From Candidatus Enterococcus willemsii (lineage in GTDB: Bacteria; Bacillota; Bacilli; Lactobacillales; Enterococcaceae), in contig NZ_MAEL01000035.1 in the NCBI RefSeq assembly GCF_009933335.1, positions 124,001 through 188,000 of the forward strand: a stretch of DNA of 64,000 nucleotides. The letters run 5' to 3'. The number at the start of each line of letters is the position of its first letter. Position 1 is the stretch's first letter. This document shows, one piece after another, positions 1 through 10,131 of the stretch. Both the position numbers and the translations under genes were made by a program. The notes under the pieces are model-generated. The model searched no databases. It worked only from the letters and a program-made list of their open reading frames with translations, and was not told where the DNA came from.

Positions 1-633
1 ATGAATAATCCATTTACTTTATACTTAGTGACTCATCGTTATGGAACAGAAGAAATGTTTTTACAAACAATTGAACAAGCTTGTCAAGCGGGCGTAACAA
101 TGGTTCAGTTACGAGAAAAAGAGTTGAGTACACGTCAATTTTATGAGTTAGCACAGCGAGTGAAACAAATAACGGATCGTTACCATATTCCTTTAATTAT
201 TAATGATCGAGTGGATATTTGCTTAGCTGTAGATGCTGCAGGTGTTCATATCGGTGATGATGAATTACCGGTTGCGACAACGCGAGCCTTGATTGGCGAT
301 AAAATTCTTGGTGTATCAGCTAAAACGCTTGGACGTGCACAGGAAGCTCAACAACAAGGAGCAGATTACCTGGGGGTTGGTGCGGTATTCCCTACGCAAA
401 CTAAAGCAACAAAACGCACGCCTCTCAACGTTTTGAAAGAGATTACCGAGGGAGTATCGATTCCTACCGTGGCAATCGGAGGAATTACCGAGGGAAATCT
501 TCCAAGTCTTGCTAAAAGCAAGGTCGCAGGTGTGGCGGTTGTTAGTGAGATTATGCAAGCGCAGTCAGTAAAAGATAAAGTGACTGCAATGCGAAACATC
601 ATTGAGCAATGGAGGGAAACCGATGAAAAATAG
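1..633 (+). CDS. thiE: Thiamine phosphate synthase
   Basis: Couples HMP-pyrophosphate and the thiazole phosphate to give thiamine phosphate, in the cytoplasm. The 210-residue length is normal for a TIM-barrel ThiE. Visible landmarks are QLREK (residues 36-40), the ND pair in IINDR (68-69), [10 protein letters not shown] (81-90), the [13 protein letters not shown] loop and the AIGGI phosphate-binding strand. The ATG is the first base of the window, so no ribosome binding site can be seen and a slightly earlier start cannot be excluded. The end overlaps thiD by 11 bases, so the two are translated from one mRNA. thiM, the usual third partner, would lie upstream of the window. Confidence 0.95.
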   Translation: MNNPFTLYLVTHRYGTEEMFLQTIEQACQAGVTMVQLREKELSTRQFYELAQRVKQITDRYHIPLIINDRVDICLAVDAAGVHIGDDELPVATTRALIGDKILGVSAKTLGRAQEAQQQGADYLGVGAVFPTQTKATKRTPLNVLKEITEGVSIPTVAIGGITEGNLPSLAKSKVAGVAVVSEIMQAQSVKDKVTAMRNIIEQWRETDEK

Positions 634-1447
634 TACACCACAAGTTGTGACGATTGCTGGTTCAGATTCAGGTGGAGGTGCAGGTCTTCAAGCTGATTTG
701 AAAACTTTTCAAGCAAGGCATGTGTTTGGAATGAGTATTGTTGTGGCTTTAACGGCTCAAAATACTCTAGGCGTGCAAGAAAGTTTGCCTGTGCCATGTG
801 AATTTGTCGATGCGCAATTTGCTTCTTTAGGAGATGATTTTGCTATACGTGCAGCGAAAACCGGTATGTTAGCAGATACAGCGCATGTCCAAACAGTCGT
901 TAAAAATTTACAGACTTATAATTTTGGCCCGTTGGTCGTAGATCCTGTGATGATTGCCAAAGGTGGGCACCCGTTATTATCAAACGATGCCATTCAAACA
1001 ATTCAGACAGAGTTATTGCCGTTGGCGACAGTGGTAACACCAAATCTCCCAGAAGCAGAAGTGCTTATTGGTCAACAAATCACCTCAGAAGCGGAGATGA
1101 TACGCGCAGCTGCTACACTTCAACAGTTTGGTGTTAAAAATGTGGTGATGAAAGGAGGACATTTAGAGGGAACGGAAGCTTCTGATTTTGTTCTCTTAGA
1201 AACAGGCGAACAATTTTGGTTGCGGGCTCCTAGGCAGACAACCAAAAATACCCATGGTACCGGTGATACTTTTTCTTCGTGTATTGTCGCAGAATTGGCG
1301 AAAGGTGTGTCGATGAAAGAAGCGATTATTACAGCGAAAGCGTATATTCAAGGCGCCATTACAGAAGGTATTTTTGTGGGACATGGACACGGACCTACCA
1401 ATCATTGGGCAAAATTAAGTACAGAGATTCGTATCGAACCTGTCTAA
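623..1447 (+). CDS. thiD: Hydroxymethylpyrimidine (phosphate) kinase
   Basis: Phosphorylates HMP and HMP-P, supplying the pyrimidine half used by ThiE. It is a ribokinase-family fold of 274 residues. GSDSGGGAG (about residues 13-21) binds substrate near the N-terminus, and [10 protein letters not shown] near the C-terminus holds the anion hole and catalytic aspartate. The ATG at 623 is chosen because GGAGGGA lies 6 bases upstream; a TTG at 602 in the same frame has no such site. It overlaps thiE by 11 bases. With no biosynthesis genes for HMP or thiazole here, salvage is the likely role. Confidence 0.94.
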   Translation: MKNSTPQVVTIAGSDSGGGAGLQADLKTFQARHVFGMSIVVALTAQNTLGVQESLPVPCEFVDAQFASLGDDFAIRAAKTGMLADTAHVQTVVKNLQTYNFGPLVVDPVMIAKGGHPLLSNDAIQTIQTELLPLATVVTPNLPEAEVLIGQQITSEAEMIRAAATLQQFGVKNVVMKGGHLEGTEASDFVLLETGEQFWLRAPRQTTKNTHGTGDTFSSCIVAELAKGVSMKEAIITAKAYIQGAITEGIFVGHGHGPTNHWAKLSTEIRIEPV

Positions 1448-1454
1448 TAAACTA

Positions 1455-1498
1455 AAAACAGGCAAGCCACTGATATACTCAGCTGGTTTGCCTGTTTA
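1455..1498. terminator. Bidirectional terminator between thiD and the convergent gene
   Basis: A long stem pairs AAACAGGCAAGCC with GGTTTGCCTGTTT and continues inward through ACTGA/TCAG. It sits between two convergent genes with A-rich and T-rich flanks, so it can serve both strands. Confidence 0.8.
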
Positions 1499-1502
1499 TT
1501 AT

Positions 1503-2288
1503 TTAAATAAGCGGTGTTGTCATGTTTGAAAAACCAAGAAAATCCTCGATATCCAATGACCATGTTTGTTCAGTTAATTGATAATTCAAATAGCCAACTA
1601 ACATATCTTCTGTAAAAGCACTTGCTCGTCCGATAAATCGTGCATCTTCGACGATAAAAATTGGCACTTGATACATTTGTTCCGTTTGTGTGGCTTGTTG
1701 GAATGAGAATGATAACCCTTCTTTCATCGCTTCACGCAATGTTTTCATTAAATCAAAAGGTAAATTGGCGATTGGTTGTGGCTTTTTGAATAGTTTGCGT
1801 TTACTATTAATTGCTGAGAAAACGAGTTGTCTCAGTTTATTTGATAAAATGCGATAAAATTCATCTAAATAACGGTAATACGTACGCGCCATTTGATCTT
1901 TAAGGTCAAAATAGACAAAGTTGTTTTGTAACTTATAAAAAAATGGGGAATGCAGATGGATTTTCATGTGACCAAAATAAAGCAGTTCCGAAATTTCTAA
2001 AGGTGTTAATTCTTTGAGCATAAAAGGGTCAGAAAAATCAATCCATTTATTTTCTTCAGAATCACGACTTTTTGCCATTAATTGGAAATAGGTGTTGACT
2101 GCTTCACTGCCTCGAATAATTTTCATGCCAGAATGCGTTTCAAACTCGCCTAGCTCACTAGAAGGGTTCAATAATAACAGATTTTTTGGTTGATGAATAA
2201 TCCCTTGGTGAAAATCTTTGGTTGTAATTCCGTGTGTTAAAACGGCATTACTAATCGTGTCAATATGTACATAAATCAAATCTGTCAC
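1503..2288 (-). CDS. Conserved-looking protein of unknown function, 261 residues
   Basis: I do not recognise this family. The start is a GTG at 2288, chosen because GGAGGAGGG lies 6 bases upstream; an in-frame TTG at 2312 would put the ribosome binding site inside the gene. There is no signal peptide or membrane segment, so it is probably cytoplasmic. The middle third is rich in Phe, Tyr and His. A basic stretch, NSKRKLFKKPQP, lies around residues 160-170. It is monocistronic, convergent with thiD, and separated from the sortase gene by about 190 bases of AT-rich DNA. A well-formed start and terminator argue for a real gene. Confidence 0.75.
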   Translation of the reverse strand: MTDLIYVHIDTISNAVLTHGITTKDFHQGIIHQPKNLLLLNPSSELGEFETHSGMKIIRGSEAVNTYFQLMAKSRDSEENKWIDFSDPFMLKELTPLEISELLYFGHMKIHLHSPFFYKLQNNFVYFDLKDQMARTYYRYLDEFYRILSNKLRQLVFSAINSKRKLFKKPQPIANLPFDLMKTLREAMKEGLSFSFQQATQTEQMYQVPIFIVEDARFIGRASAFTEDMLVGYLNYQLTEQTWSLDIEDFLGFSNMTTPLI

Positions 2289-2422
2289 CCATAACCCTCC
2301 TCCTTTTCTCAATACGTCACACTACCTTTATTTTACAATAAAAAAATTAAAAAGGCTTGTTTCTTTTCCGTTAAAAATTGATTACAAACGAGACAATAAA
2401 GTAATTTCTTATATGAGAATTT

Positions 2423-2451
2423 TTCATTTAAAAGTAGCGATATGGTATGAT
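2423..2451 (+). promoter_or_regulatory. Candidate promoter of the sortase gene
   Basis: An extended -10 (TGG-TATGAT, hexamer 2446-2451) lies 26 bases upstream of the sortase ATG. The -35 at 2423-2428 (TTCATT) is weak, which fits an extended -10 promoter. Confidence 0.45.
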
Positions 2452-2477
2452 AAAAGAAAACAAAAAGGAAGTCAATC

Positions 2478-3188
2478 ATGAAGAAAAACACATGGAAAAA
2501 TTGGTTTGTAAACAGTTTGTTATTTTTACTTTTATTAATTGGATTGGCGTTAATCTTTAATAATCAAATTAAGAACTTTTTAATTAAAAAAAATAGTGAA
2601 ACATACACTATCTCTGAAGTGTCTAAAAAAGAGATTACAACTAATTTAGAGCAAGAAGCAAGTTTTGATTTTGAAGCGGTGGTCCCTGTCAGTGTCGAGG
2701 ATGTTTTAAAAGCTCAATTTGAAAATAAAGTGTTACCAGTTATCGGTGGTGTTGCTGTACCAAGTGTCCGAATCAATTTACCAATCTTTAAAGGGTTAGG
2801 CAACACAGAATTATTGTATGGTGCGGGAACTTTTCACCCGAATCAGCTGATGGGTGAGGGAAACTATGCTTTAGCCAGCCATCGAATTGAACAGTCAGAT
2901 ATTTTATTTTCACATTTGGATCAAGTGAAGTTAGGTGATACTGTTTATTTGACCGATTTGACCAACATTTATACGTATCAAGTGACGGTATCCGAACGAA
3001 TTGACCCGAGTCGTGTGGAAGTGGTGGAAGACGTTCCAGGGAAGAAACTGGTAACGCTGCTTTCATGTGGAGAAGCTAGTGCTGTGACCCGCTGGTTAGT
3101 TCAAGGAGAATTGACTGCAGTTACTACGATTACTGAGGCAGACGAACAAGCGTTAACTGCTTTTAATCTTGACCAACGAACATTTTAG
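2478..3188 (+). CDS. srtA: Class A sortase
   Basis: Membrane-anchored cysteine transpeptidase that cuts LPXTG-type sorting signals and joins surface proteins to lipid II. It has 236 residues. A basic N-terminus is followed by one membrane segment (about residues 9-27), then a linker, then the sortase barrel. The catalytic triad is visible: His135 in ALASHR, Cys197 in TLLSCG and Arg205 in TRWLVQG. TLLSC replaces the usual TLXTC, a conservative change. The ATG has AAAGGAAG upstream. The patatin-like gene follows after 17 bases and is probably co-transcribed. No sorting substrate is encoded in the window. Confidence 0.92.
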   Translation: MKKNTWKNWFVNSLLFLLLLIGLALIFNNQIKNFLIKKNSETYTISEVSKKEITTNLEQEASFDFEAVVPVSVEDVLKAQFENKVLPVIGGVAVPSVRINLPIFKGLGNTELLYGAGTFHPNQLMGEGNYALASHRIEQSDILFSHLDQVKLGDTVYLTDLTNIYTYQVTVSERIDPSRVEVVEDVPGKKLVTLLSCGEASAVTRWLVQGELTAVTTITEADEQALTAFNLDQRTF

Positions 3189-3205
3189 TCTTTGGAGGTG
3201 AAATC

Positions 3206-4822
3206 ATGTTTGAAAAATTTTATCCTTCTGATTGGTTGCGTTATCCAGAATTAATGGCAGGACGCTTAGTCCTCCCTTTTTTTCCCACGCATTCTGAAGC
3301 TAGAAGAACACTCATCCAACAAGTCAAAGCTGGACAGGTCTGGTTATTATCTACTGGGCAATTATTATTGGCGTTGGAAGGCGACAAACACGTGCGGATT
3401 ACCAACTTAATTCAAAATCCTAACAACCAATTAACATGGCGAAAGATACTCACGACAGTTGAAACTTTTTTGCGTCAACAGTTTGTTGAATCGGTTTGTT
3501 TCCCTTTGTCAGTCGGAGAATTAGCAAAAGAATGGCTTCTTGAACAAGGATATCAAGTTACTGATGAAGGCTTTTATAAATTGTTTCATTATCGTACAGC
3601 CTTAGTTCTTGGAGGTGGCGGTGCAAAAGGTGCGTATCAAATTGGCGTCTGGCAGGCATTGAAAGCCGAAAATATTTCGTATGATTGGATTACAGGCACT
3701 TCTGTTGGTGCACTTAACGGGGCATTAATATTAATGGATGATATAGCGATTGCGCGTGATTTATGGTTGTCGATTAGTACCGATAAAGTGTTGGCTTTCC
3801 CAGAAGCAAGTGCCACGAGTGCCACCTTTACTACGTTGCTGCAACAAGTCGCTTCACTTGCCACCACGGCAGTCAAAGACAATGGAGTCAGTACCAAACC
3901 ACTGCAAGATTTGTTACGAGCGACATTTGACGAAGAAAAAATGCAACAAAGTAAGAAAAAATTGTTTTTATGCACCACGCGTTTTCCTGCGTTGCAAGAA
4001 GTTGTCCATGAATTTGATGTCAAAAAAGGACTAGATGAATTGGCGTGGCTTGTTGCCTCCGCTTCTTTTTATCCGGGAATGAATCCGATGGAAATTGATG
4101 GTGAATGGTACGTCGATGGTGGTTATCGCAACAATGTGCCTTTAGATGTGGCTGTGGCACAAGGCGCTAGCGAGTGTATTTGTGTGGATGTCAAAGGGCC
4201 AGGCATCACTAAAAAAGTGAGACTTGATGCCGGAATCGCCCAGATTGATTTACGTTCACCTTGGTCCTTAGGGAATTTACTGGTATTTGACCGAGAGCGT
4301 TCAGAAACAAATTATCGTTTAGGTTATTTGGAAACGATGAAGTATTTCGGACACTTTCAAGGGTATTGGTATACTTTCACTAAAGAAACCGTCTGGCAAA
4401 AAGAATGGCAAGCATTTCTACGTTCTTTAAAAAGTACGCCTCTGCAAGCAATACTAAAACAGCAGGACTTTTGGAAGAAAGTAGGAAAAATCTACCAACA
4501 TAAAGCGCCTATAGAAGAAGGGGGACTTGTGTTTGTAGAACTTTTGGCTCGCTTATTTGACGTTTCGCCGACACACGTATATACGAAAAATCAATTCCTA
4601 ACAGCATTACAAAATGCGCAAGAAAAGCAATCAACCTCGATTGGAAGTTTGTCGATAGGTGAGTGGATGCAACAATACCAACAGCGTTTGCCTCTATCTG
4701 ATAAAAATCAATTTGACTGGTTCTATCAGAAATTACAAAAAGGTACTCTTTCTTCACAAATGGTGATGTTTGAGACAATTCTTAGCGTAGCGGCAAAATT
4801 TTTACATTTTTTATTCCAATAA
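3206..4822 (+). CDS. Patatin-like phospholipase with N- and C-terminal extensions
   Basis: Predicted lipid acyl hydrolase with a Ser-Asp dyad. The 538 residues divide into an N-terminal region (1-128) of unknown fold, a patatin domain (about 130-330) and a C-terminal helical region of about 200 residues. The oxyanion motif GGGGAKG is at 136-142, the nucleophile Ser166 sits in GTSVG, and Asp304 in DGGYRNN completes the dyad, so it should be active. There is no signal peptide or membrane helix, which suggests action on the inner face of the membrane. GGAGGTG precedes the ATG. It sits 17 bases after srtA. Bacterial patatins of this general type are common, but the flanking regions are not ones I can name. 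Confidence 0.85.
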   Translation: MFEKFYPSDWLRYPELMAGRLVLPFFPTHSEARRTLIQQVKAGQVWLLSTGQLLLALEGDKHVRITNLIQNPNNQLTWRKILTTVETFLRQQFVESVCFPLSVGELAKEWLLEQGYQVTDEGFYKLFHYRTALVLGGGGAKGAYQIGVWQALKAENISYDWITGTSVGALNGALILMDDIAIARDLWLSISTDKVLAFPEASATSATFTTLLQQVASLATTAVKDNGVSTKPLQDLLRATFDEEKMQQSKKKLFLCTTRFPALQEVVHEFDVKKGLDELAWLVASASFYPGMNPMEIDGEWYVDGGYRNNVPLDVAVAQGASECICVDVKGPGITKKVRLDAGIAQIDLRSPWSLGNLLVFDRERSETNYRLGYLETMKYFGHFQGYWYTFTKETVWQKEWQAFLRSLKSTPLQAILKQQDFWKKVGKIYQHKAPIEEGGLVFVELLARLFDVSPTHVYTKNQFLTALQNAQEKQSTSIGSLSIGEWMQQYQQRLPLSDKNQFDWFYQKLQKGTLSSQMVMFETILSVAAKFLHFLFQ

Positions 4823-4874
4823 AATGCGTATCTATTAATGAGCCGCTTATCATATGCCGATGGGCGAAAGAATT

Positions 4875-4903
4875 TTTACACATCGTCAAAAATAAGCTAA
4901 AAT
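4875..4903 (+). promoter_or_regulatory. Promoter of the ydbC-yicC pair
   Basis: TTTACA (4875-4880), a 17-base spacer and TAAAAT (4898-4903) lie about 30 bases before the ydbC start. Confidence 0.6.
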
Positions 4904-4934
4904 AAAGCTATTGAGCAAAGAAAGAGGGATGTAG

Positions 4935-5153
4935 ATGGCTAGTGAATTTTCATATGAAATTGTTGAAGAAATCGCCGTATTATCTGAAAATCAAAAAGGA
5001 TGGCGTAAAGAACTAAATTTAGTGAGCTGGAACGGTCGCCCGCCAAAATTTGATTTACGTGATTGGAGTCCTGAGCACGAGAAGATGGGAAAAGGTATTA
5101 CGCTATCAAATGAAGAATTCGATGCATTGAAACAAACTATTTTGGGTATGTAA
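4935..5153 (+). CDS. ydbC: YdbC family PC4-like single-stranded DNA-binding protein
   Basis: A 72-residue protein matching the YdbC family, bacterial relatives of the eukaryotic coactivator PC4 that bind single-stranded DNA as dimers. The beta-rich core with WNGRPPKFDLRDW (about residues 32-44) is the family signature, and a short C-terminal helix follows. AGAGGGATG precedes the ATG. It lies 13 bases upstream of the YicC-family gene and shares its promoter. The biological role in Firmicutes is not settled. Confidence 0.85.
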   Translation: MASEFSYEIVEEIAVLSENQKGWRKELNLVSWNGRPPKFDLRDWSPEHEKMGKGITLSNEEFDALKQTILGM

Positions 5154-5166
5154 GGAGTGACACGCC

Positions 5167-6048
5167 ATGAGAAGTATGACTGGCTTTGGAAAATCTCTAC
5201 AAGAATCAGAGAATTATCAAATTGAAGTGGAGATGAAAAGTGTCAACCATCGCTTTTTAGATATCCAACTGCGTCATCCGCGGCAATTAAATACGTATGA
5301 GCAAGTAATTCGTCAGACGATTAAAGAAACGCTACAGCGCGGACGCGTGGAAGTTTATATCACGCTGAAAGAAAAAGGTGACAGTAATAAGCAAGTGGTG
5401 ATGCATTGGGACTTAATGTCTGAATTGGTCACTAACATGCAAAAAGAAGCTCGTCAACGTTTTAATGAAGACATTTCAGCAGCGAGTATTTTAACGCGTT
5501 TGACAGATAATGATGCGTTTATCGATATTCAAGAAAAACAAACAACTGACACCAACTTGGAATCAGCTGTGATTGCTGCGGTTCGTGAAGCGGCAATTGC
5601 CAATAATCGTAGTCGAGAAAAAGAAGGCACAGGTATTCAACAAGTTTTAACCGAAAATCGTGCGCTATTGCAACAAAAAGTAGCAGAGTTGTCCGCTTTT
5701 GTGGATGTTTATGAAGCAGATTATCGCGAACGCTTCGAAAAACGATTGGTTGATTTTTTAGGTGCAGAAGTGGATCAAGATCGTTTGTTAACAGAACTGG
5801 CTATTTTAATTGAACGTGGTGATATTCATGAAGAGCTCGATCGGATGAATATTCATTTAACCTCAATGGCGGAGTTATTGGCTGCAGATAAACCTGTCGG
5901 GCGTGAATTAGACTTTCTAATTCAGGAGATGAACCGGGAAGTGAATACGATAGGATCTAAATCAAGTCCAATCGAAATTAAAAATGCTGTCGTTCAAATG
6001 AAGACGACGATTGAAAAGATTCGTGAGCAAGTACAAAATGTCGAATAA
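5167..6048 (+). CDS. yicC: YicC/YloC family endoribonuclease
   Basis: A 293-residue protein beginning with the diagnostic MRSMTGFG and ending with the conserved QEMNREVNTIGSKS segment (about residues 258-271). Family members are RNA endonucleases acting on structured or small RNAs. The long central part is helical with coiled-coil character. The gene precedes gmk and rpoZ, the usual Firmicute order. AAGGAGTG lies upstream of the start. A gap of 129 bases to gmk contains a TATAAT at 6096-6101, so gmk may have its own promoter. Confidence 0.92.
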   Translation: MRSMTGFGKSLQESENYQIEVEMKSVNHRFLDIQLRHPRQLNTYEQVIRQTIKETLQRGRVEVYITLKEKGDSNKQVVMHWDLMSELVTNMQKEARQRFNEDISAASILTRLTDNDAFIDIQEKQTTDTNLESAVIAAVREAAIANNRSREKEGTGIQQVLTENRALLQQKVAELSAFVDVYEADYRERFEKRLVDFLGAEVDQDRLLTELAILIERGDIHEELDRMNIHLTSMAELLAADKPVGRELDFLIQEMNREVNTIGSKSSPIEIKNAVVQMKTTIEKIREQVQNVE

Positions 6049-6165
6049 GAGCGATTTCTGAGGGCTTTTAAGTAGTTTTTTAATAAAATTCTCGTTATAA
6101 TAAAGTAATTCTTGAAAGTTGCTGAAAAAAAGTGCAAAATAGACGTTAAGCAAATTGTAGAGTGA

Positions 6166-6792
<627 letters not shown>

Positions 6793-6797
6793 AAATT

Positions 6798-7103
6798 ATG
6801 ATGTTAAAACCATCAATCGATTCTTTATTGGATCGTGTGAATTCAAAATATTCATTAGTTATTTTAGCAAGCAAACGTGCACATGAATTAGATGCAGGTT
6901 CACAAGCAACATTGGATCAATTTGATTCAGTTAAAAGCGTTGGGCAAGCATTAGAGGAGATTGAAGCTGAGACAGTTATCAGTGATCCACATCCAGAAGT
7001 AAAACGTGCTCGTTTGAAAATGGAAGCTGAAGAACGCCAAGTGAAAAAAGAACAAGAACAAAAAGAATTAGAGCAACGCATTCGTCAAGAACAAAAATTA
7101 TAA
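6798..7103 (+). CDS. rpoZ: RNA polymerase omega subunit
   Basis: Small subunit that helps beta-prime fold and join the RNA polymerase core. It has 101 residues. The N-terminal [20 protein letters not shown] and the AKRAH-like ASKRAHEL segment are the family core, and the C-terminal third is a charged helix rich in Glu, Gln and Lys. The start is an ATG-ATG pair; GAGGAG inside the end of gmk serves as ribosome binding site, consistent with translational coupling. A terminator follows directly. Confidence 0.96.
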   Translation: MMLKPSIDSLLDRVNSKYSLVILASKRAHELDAGSQATLDQFDSVKSVGQALEEIEAETVISDPHPEVKRARLKMEAEERQVKKEQEQKELEQRIRQEQKL

Positions 7104-7110
7104 GCGACGG

Positions 7111-7146
7111 GGGTCTGGATATGTTCCAGGCTCTTTTCGTTTTTTA
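7111..7146 (+). terminator. Rho-independent terminator after rpoZ
   Basis: A 9-base-pair stem (GGGTCTGGA with TCCAGGCTC, two G-U pairs) with a TATGT loop is followed by a T-rich run at 7134-7146. Confidence 0.85.
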
Positions 7147-7219
7147 AAGATTAAATTTTTTTACAATACAGACAAACCTTGGTAAGTTTAGTAAAATATA
7201 CAGGAAGGAGGCGACAGGT

Positions 7220-9625
7220 ATGTCTTATTTAGCAGAGGTTATCGTTGATGTACCAACGATGCAAACCGACCAACCTTTTACTTATCTTGTACCAGAAGAA
7301 TTACAAGAAGTAATCGAAGTAGGGATGCGTGTAGAAGTTCCTTTTGGTGACGCCAATCGACACATTCAAGGATTTGTCGTAGGTTTTCCTGAAGAGACTG
7401 AGTATGTCGAACGACTAAAACCGATTATTCGTACGTTGGATTTAGCTCCTGTGTTAAATACGGAACTGCTCCAATTAGCTGATTATATGAAAGAAACAAC
7501 CTTTGCCTTTAAAATCACCTGTTTGCAAACGATGTTACCAAGTGTAATGAAGGCCGAATATCAGAAGAAAATTGTCTTAAAAAATCATCATCATCCAGTG
7601 AAAGAGCAATTTTTTGCTACGACGGATGAATTAGATTGGCAAGAAGCTGAAGAACGTGGTCTGTTTAAGCAATTAAAAAATTTGCGTGAACAAAATGTAG
7701 TAGAAGTCCAATATTTAGTTAAAAACAAAAATAAAATCAAAACCATTCGCTATGTCAAAAGTCTAGTGACAGCAGAAAATTTAGCTGATGTGCAAGCACA
7801 AATTAACAAACGAGCCAAGCGTCAAGAGCAACTCGTAGCTACTTTAGTTGAAAATGCTGCACAACCTGTGGCATTCTATACCGAGCAAGGAATTTCAACG
7901 AGTGTCTTAAATCAAGGAGCAGCTAATGGTTGGCTAACATTTGATGAAGTGGAAGCTTATCGTGACCCTTACCAAAATCGAACCTTTGAACGGACGTACT
8001 CTCTGAAATTAAATCCAGAACAAGAAGCCGCAGTTGCAGCAATTTTAGCTGCTGAAGACCAGCACAAATCAGAGGTTTTCCTACTAGAAGGGGTTACCGG
8101 TAGTGGGAAGACAGAAGTCTATCTCCAAACGATTGCTTCGCTATTACAAAAAGAAAAAACAGCAATTATGCTTGTACCTGAAATTGCCTTAACCCCCCAA
8201 ATGGTGGAACGATTCAAGAGTCGCTTTGGAGAAGCGGTCGCTGTGCTTCATAGTGGTTTATCTCAAGGAGAGAAATATGACGAATGGCGTCGAATTGAAC
8301 GTGGTGAAGCCCATGTAGTAGTGGGGGCTCGTTCCGCTATTTTTGCGCCATTGGAAAATATTGGCGTGATTATTGTCGATGAGGAGCATGAAGCTTCGTA
8401 CAAACAAGATGAAGCGCCACGTTATCATGCACGTGATTTAGCCATTTGGCGCGGTCATTATCACGGTTGTCCGGTCGTCTTAGGAAGCGCGACACCTTCT
8501 TTGGAATCTCGTGCTCGAGGACAAAAAAATGTTTATCATTTACTACGTTTGAGTCACAGAGCCAACCCCAACGCTAATTTACCGACTGTTGAAGTCATCG
8601 ACATGAAAAATGAATTTGTCCATAAAAATACAAGTACTTTTTCACGAGCGTTACAAGAAAAAATTAGCGATCGCTTGGCCAAAAAAGAACAAATTGTCTT
8701 GTTGCTCAATCGGCGTGGCTATTCTTCTTTTGTGATGTGTCGCGATTGTGGCTATGTCTTACCTTGTCCAAATTGTGACATTTCGTTAACGTTACACATG
8801 GATACGAAGACGATGCGTTGTCATTATTGTGGACATGAAGAAAGAATTCCTCATCGTTGCCCAGATTGTGGTGGTGATAAAATCCGTTATTATGGAACAG
8901 GTACGCAAAAAGTCGAAGAAGAACTACAACAACTTTTCCCAGAAGCGCGTATTTTAAGAATGGACGTGGATACAACCCGTAAAAAAGGTGCGCATGAACG
9001 TATTTTGCAAACTTTTGGAGAAGGAAAAGCTGATATTTTACTTGGAACACAGATGATTGCTAAAGGATTGGATTTTCCAAATATTACGTTAGTCGGGGTA
9101 TTGAATGCTGATACCGCCTTGAATTTGCCAGATTTTCGTTCCAGTGAGCGGACGTTTCAATTGTTAACGCAAGTGAGTGGGCGTGCAGGGCGTGCAGAAA
9201 AAGCAGGAGAAGTGATTATTCAAACGTTTAACCCTGAGCATCATGCGATTGTTCTATCGCAAGCACAAGATTACGAGCGTTTTTACCAACAAGAGATGTT
9301 TATGCGTCATCAGAGTGGTTATCCGCCGTATTATTTTACGGTAAAAATTTCCTGCAGCCACCCAGAAGAACAAGTTGCTGCCAAACGGATGTATCAAATT
9401 GCGCAACAATTAAAAGCCGAACTAAGTTCAGCAAGTATTTTGTTAGGACCGATTCCTAGTGGCGTGGCGCGTGTGAAAAATCGTTACTACTACCAGTTAA
9501 TTATTAAATATAAACAAGAACCTAAGCTTTCGGGCTTACTTCGAGAAATTTTAGAAATCAGTCAACGCGACCAACGACAAGGATTATATGTTGCGATTGA
9601 TAATGAACCACTTAATTTTATTTAA
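7220..9625 (+). CDS. priA: Primosomal protein N' (replication restart helicase)
   Basis: DEAH-type 3'-5' helicase that recognises stalled forks and reloads the replicative helicase. It has 801 residues. The N-terminal 3'-DNA-binding domain is at about 1-105, and Walker A GVTGSGKT is at 291-298. DEEH follows about 90 residues later. The zinc-binding cluster carries paired CxxC motifs (CRDCG, CPNC, CHYCG, CPDCG), and the helicase C lobe contains GTQMIAKGLDFP and SGRAGRA. AAGGAGGCG precedes the ATG. It is the first gene of the priA-def-fmt-rsmB-stp-prkC operon. Confidence 0.97.
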   Translation: MSYLAEVIVDVPTMQTDQPFTYLVPEELQEVIEVGMRVEVPFGDANRHIQGFVVGFPEETEYVERLKPIIRTLDLAPVLNTELLQLADYMKETTFAFKITCLQTMLPSVMKAEYQKKIVLKNHHHPVKEQFFATTDELDWQEAEERGLFKQLKNLREQNVVEVQYLVKNKNKIKTIRYVKSLVTAENLADVQAQINKRAKRQEQLVATLVENAAQPVAFYTEQGISTSVLNQGAANGWLTFDEVEAYRDPYQNRTFERTYSLKLNPEQEAAVAAILAAEDQHKSEVFLLEGVTGSGKTEVYLQTIASLLQKEKTAIMLVPEIALTPQMVERFKSRFGEAVAVLHSGLSQGEKYDEWRRIERGEAHVVVGARSAIFAPLENIGVIIVDEEHEASYKQDEAPRYHARDLAIWRGHYHGCPVVLGSATPSLESRARGQKNVYHLLRLSHRANPNANLPTVEVIDMKNEFVHKNTSTFSRALQEKISDRLAKKEQIVLLLNRRGYSSFVMCRDCGYVLPCPNCDISLTLHMDTKTMRCHYCGHEERIPHRCPDCGGDKIRYYGTGTQKVEEELQQLFPEARILRMDVDTTRKKGAHERILQTFGEGKADILLGTQMIAKGLDFPNITLVGVLNADTALNLPDFRSSERTFQLLTQVSGRAGRAEKAGEVIIQTFNPEHHAIVLSQAQDYERFYQQEMFMRHQSGYPPYYFTVKISCSHPEEQVAAKRMYQIAQQLKAELSSASILLGPIPSGVARVKNRYYYQLIIKYKQEPKLSGLLREILEISQRDQRQGLYVAIDNEPLNFI

Positions 9626-9639
9626 AAGAAGGAGAACTT

Positions 9640-10131
9640 ATGCGCTATCCAATTATTATTCATCCTGATGATAAACTCCGACAGCCTTGCGAACCAGTTG
9701 AGGTAGTGACGGACGAACTCGTTCAGTTATTAGAAGATATGTATGAAACAATGCTTGCTCATGATGGTATCGGCATTGCTGCCCCACAAATCGGCAAAAA
9801 TATTCAAGTTGCTGTGGTTGAAATTGAAGAAGGCGATCGATTTGAATTAATTAATCCAGTCATCGTGAAATCGGCTGGGAGTGATATTGATGTGGAAGGA
9901 TGTTTGAGTATTCCCCATGTTTATGGTACTGTTGAACGCCCTGATGAAGTGACAGTTCGCTATTTTGACCGTGAAGGAGAAGAAATGGAAGTCCAAGCAT
10001 ATGGCTATTTAGCTCGAGCTTTTCAACATGAAATTGATCATTTAAATGGGAAATTATTTATTGATTCGATGCTTGAACAAATTCCAGAAGATGAATTAGA
10101 GACATATATGGAGGAACATGATCATGACTAA
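9640..10131 (+). CDS. def: Peptide deformylase
   Basis: Metalloenzyme that removes the N-formyl group from new proteins. It has 163 residues. All three motifs are present: GIGIAAPQIG (43-52), EGCLSIP with the metal-binding Cys, and HEIDHLNG with two metal-binding His and the catalytic Glu. AAGGAGAA lies upstream. It overlaps fmt by 8 bases, pairing removal of formyl groups with their addition. Confidence 0.97.
   Translation: MRYPIIIHPDDKLRQPCEPVEVVTDELVQLLEDMYETMLAHDGIGIAAPQIGKNIQVAVVEIEEGDRFELINPVIVKSAGSDIDVEGCLSIPHVYGTVERPDEVTVRYFDREGEEMEVQAYGYLARAFQHEIDHLNGKLFIDSMLEQIPEDELETYMEEHDHD

Noticed and set aside
3750-4034. 94-codon plus-strand ORF inside the patatin gene
   Set aside because: It is another frame of a clearly conserved gene and has no ribosome binding site of note.
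8706-9050. 114-codon minus-strand ORF inside priA
   Set aside because: It is the complement of the zinc-binding region of priA; its His and Leu richness follows from that.
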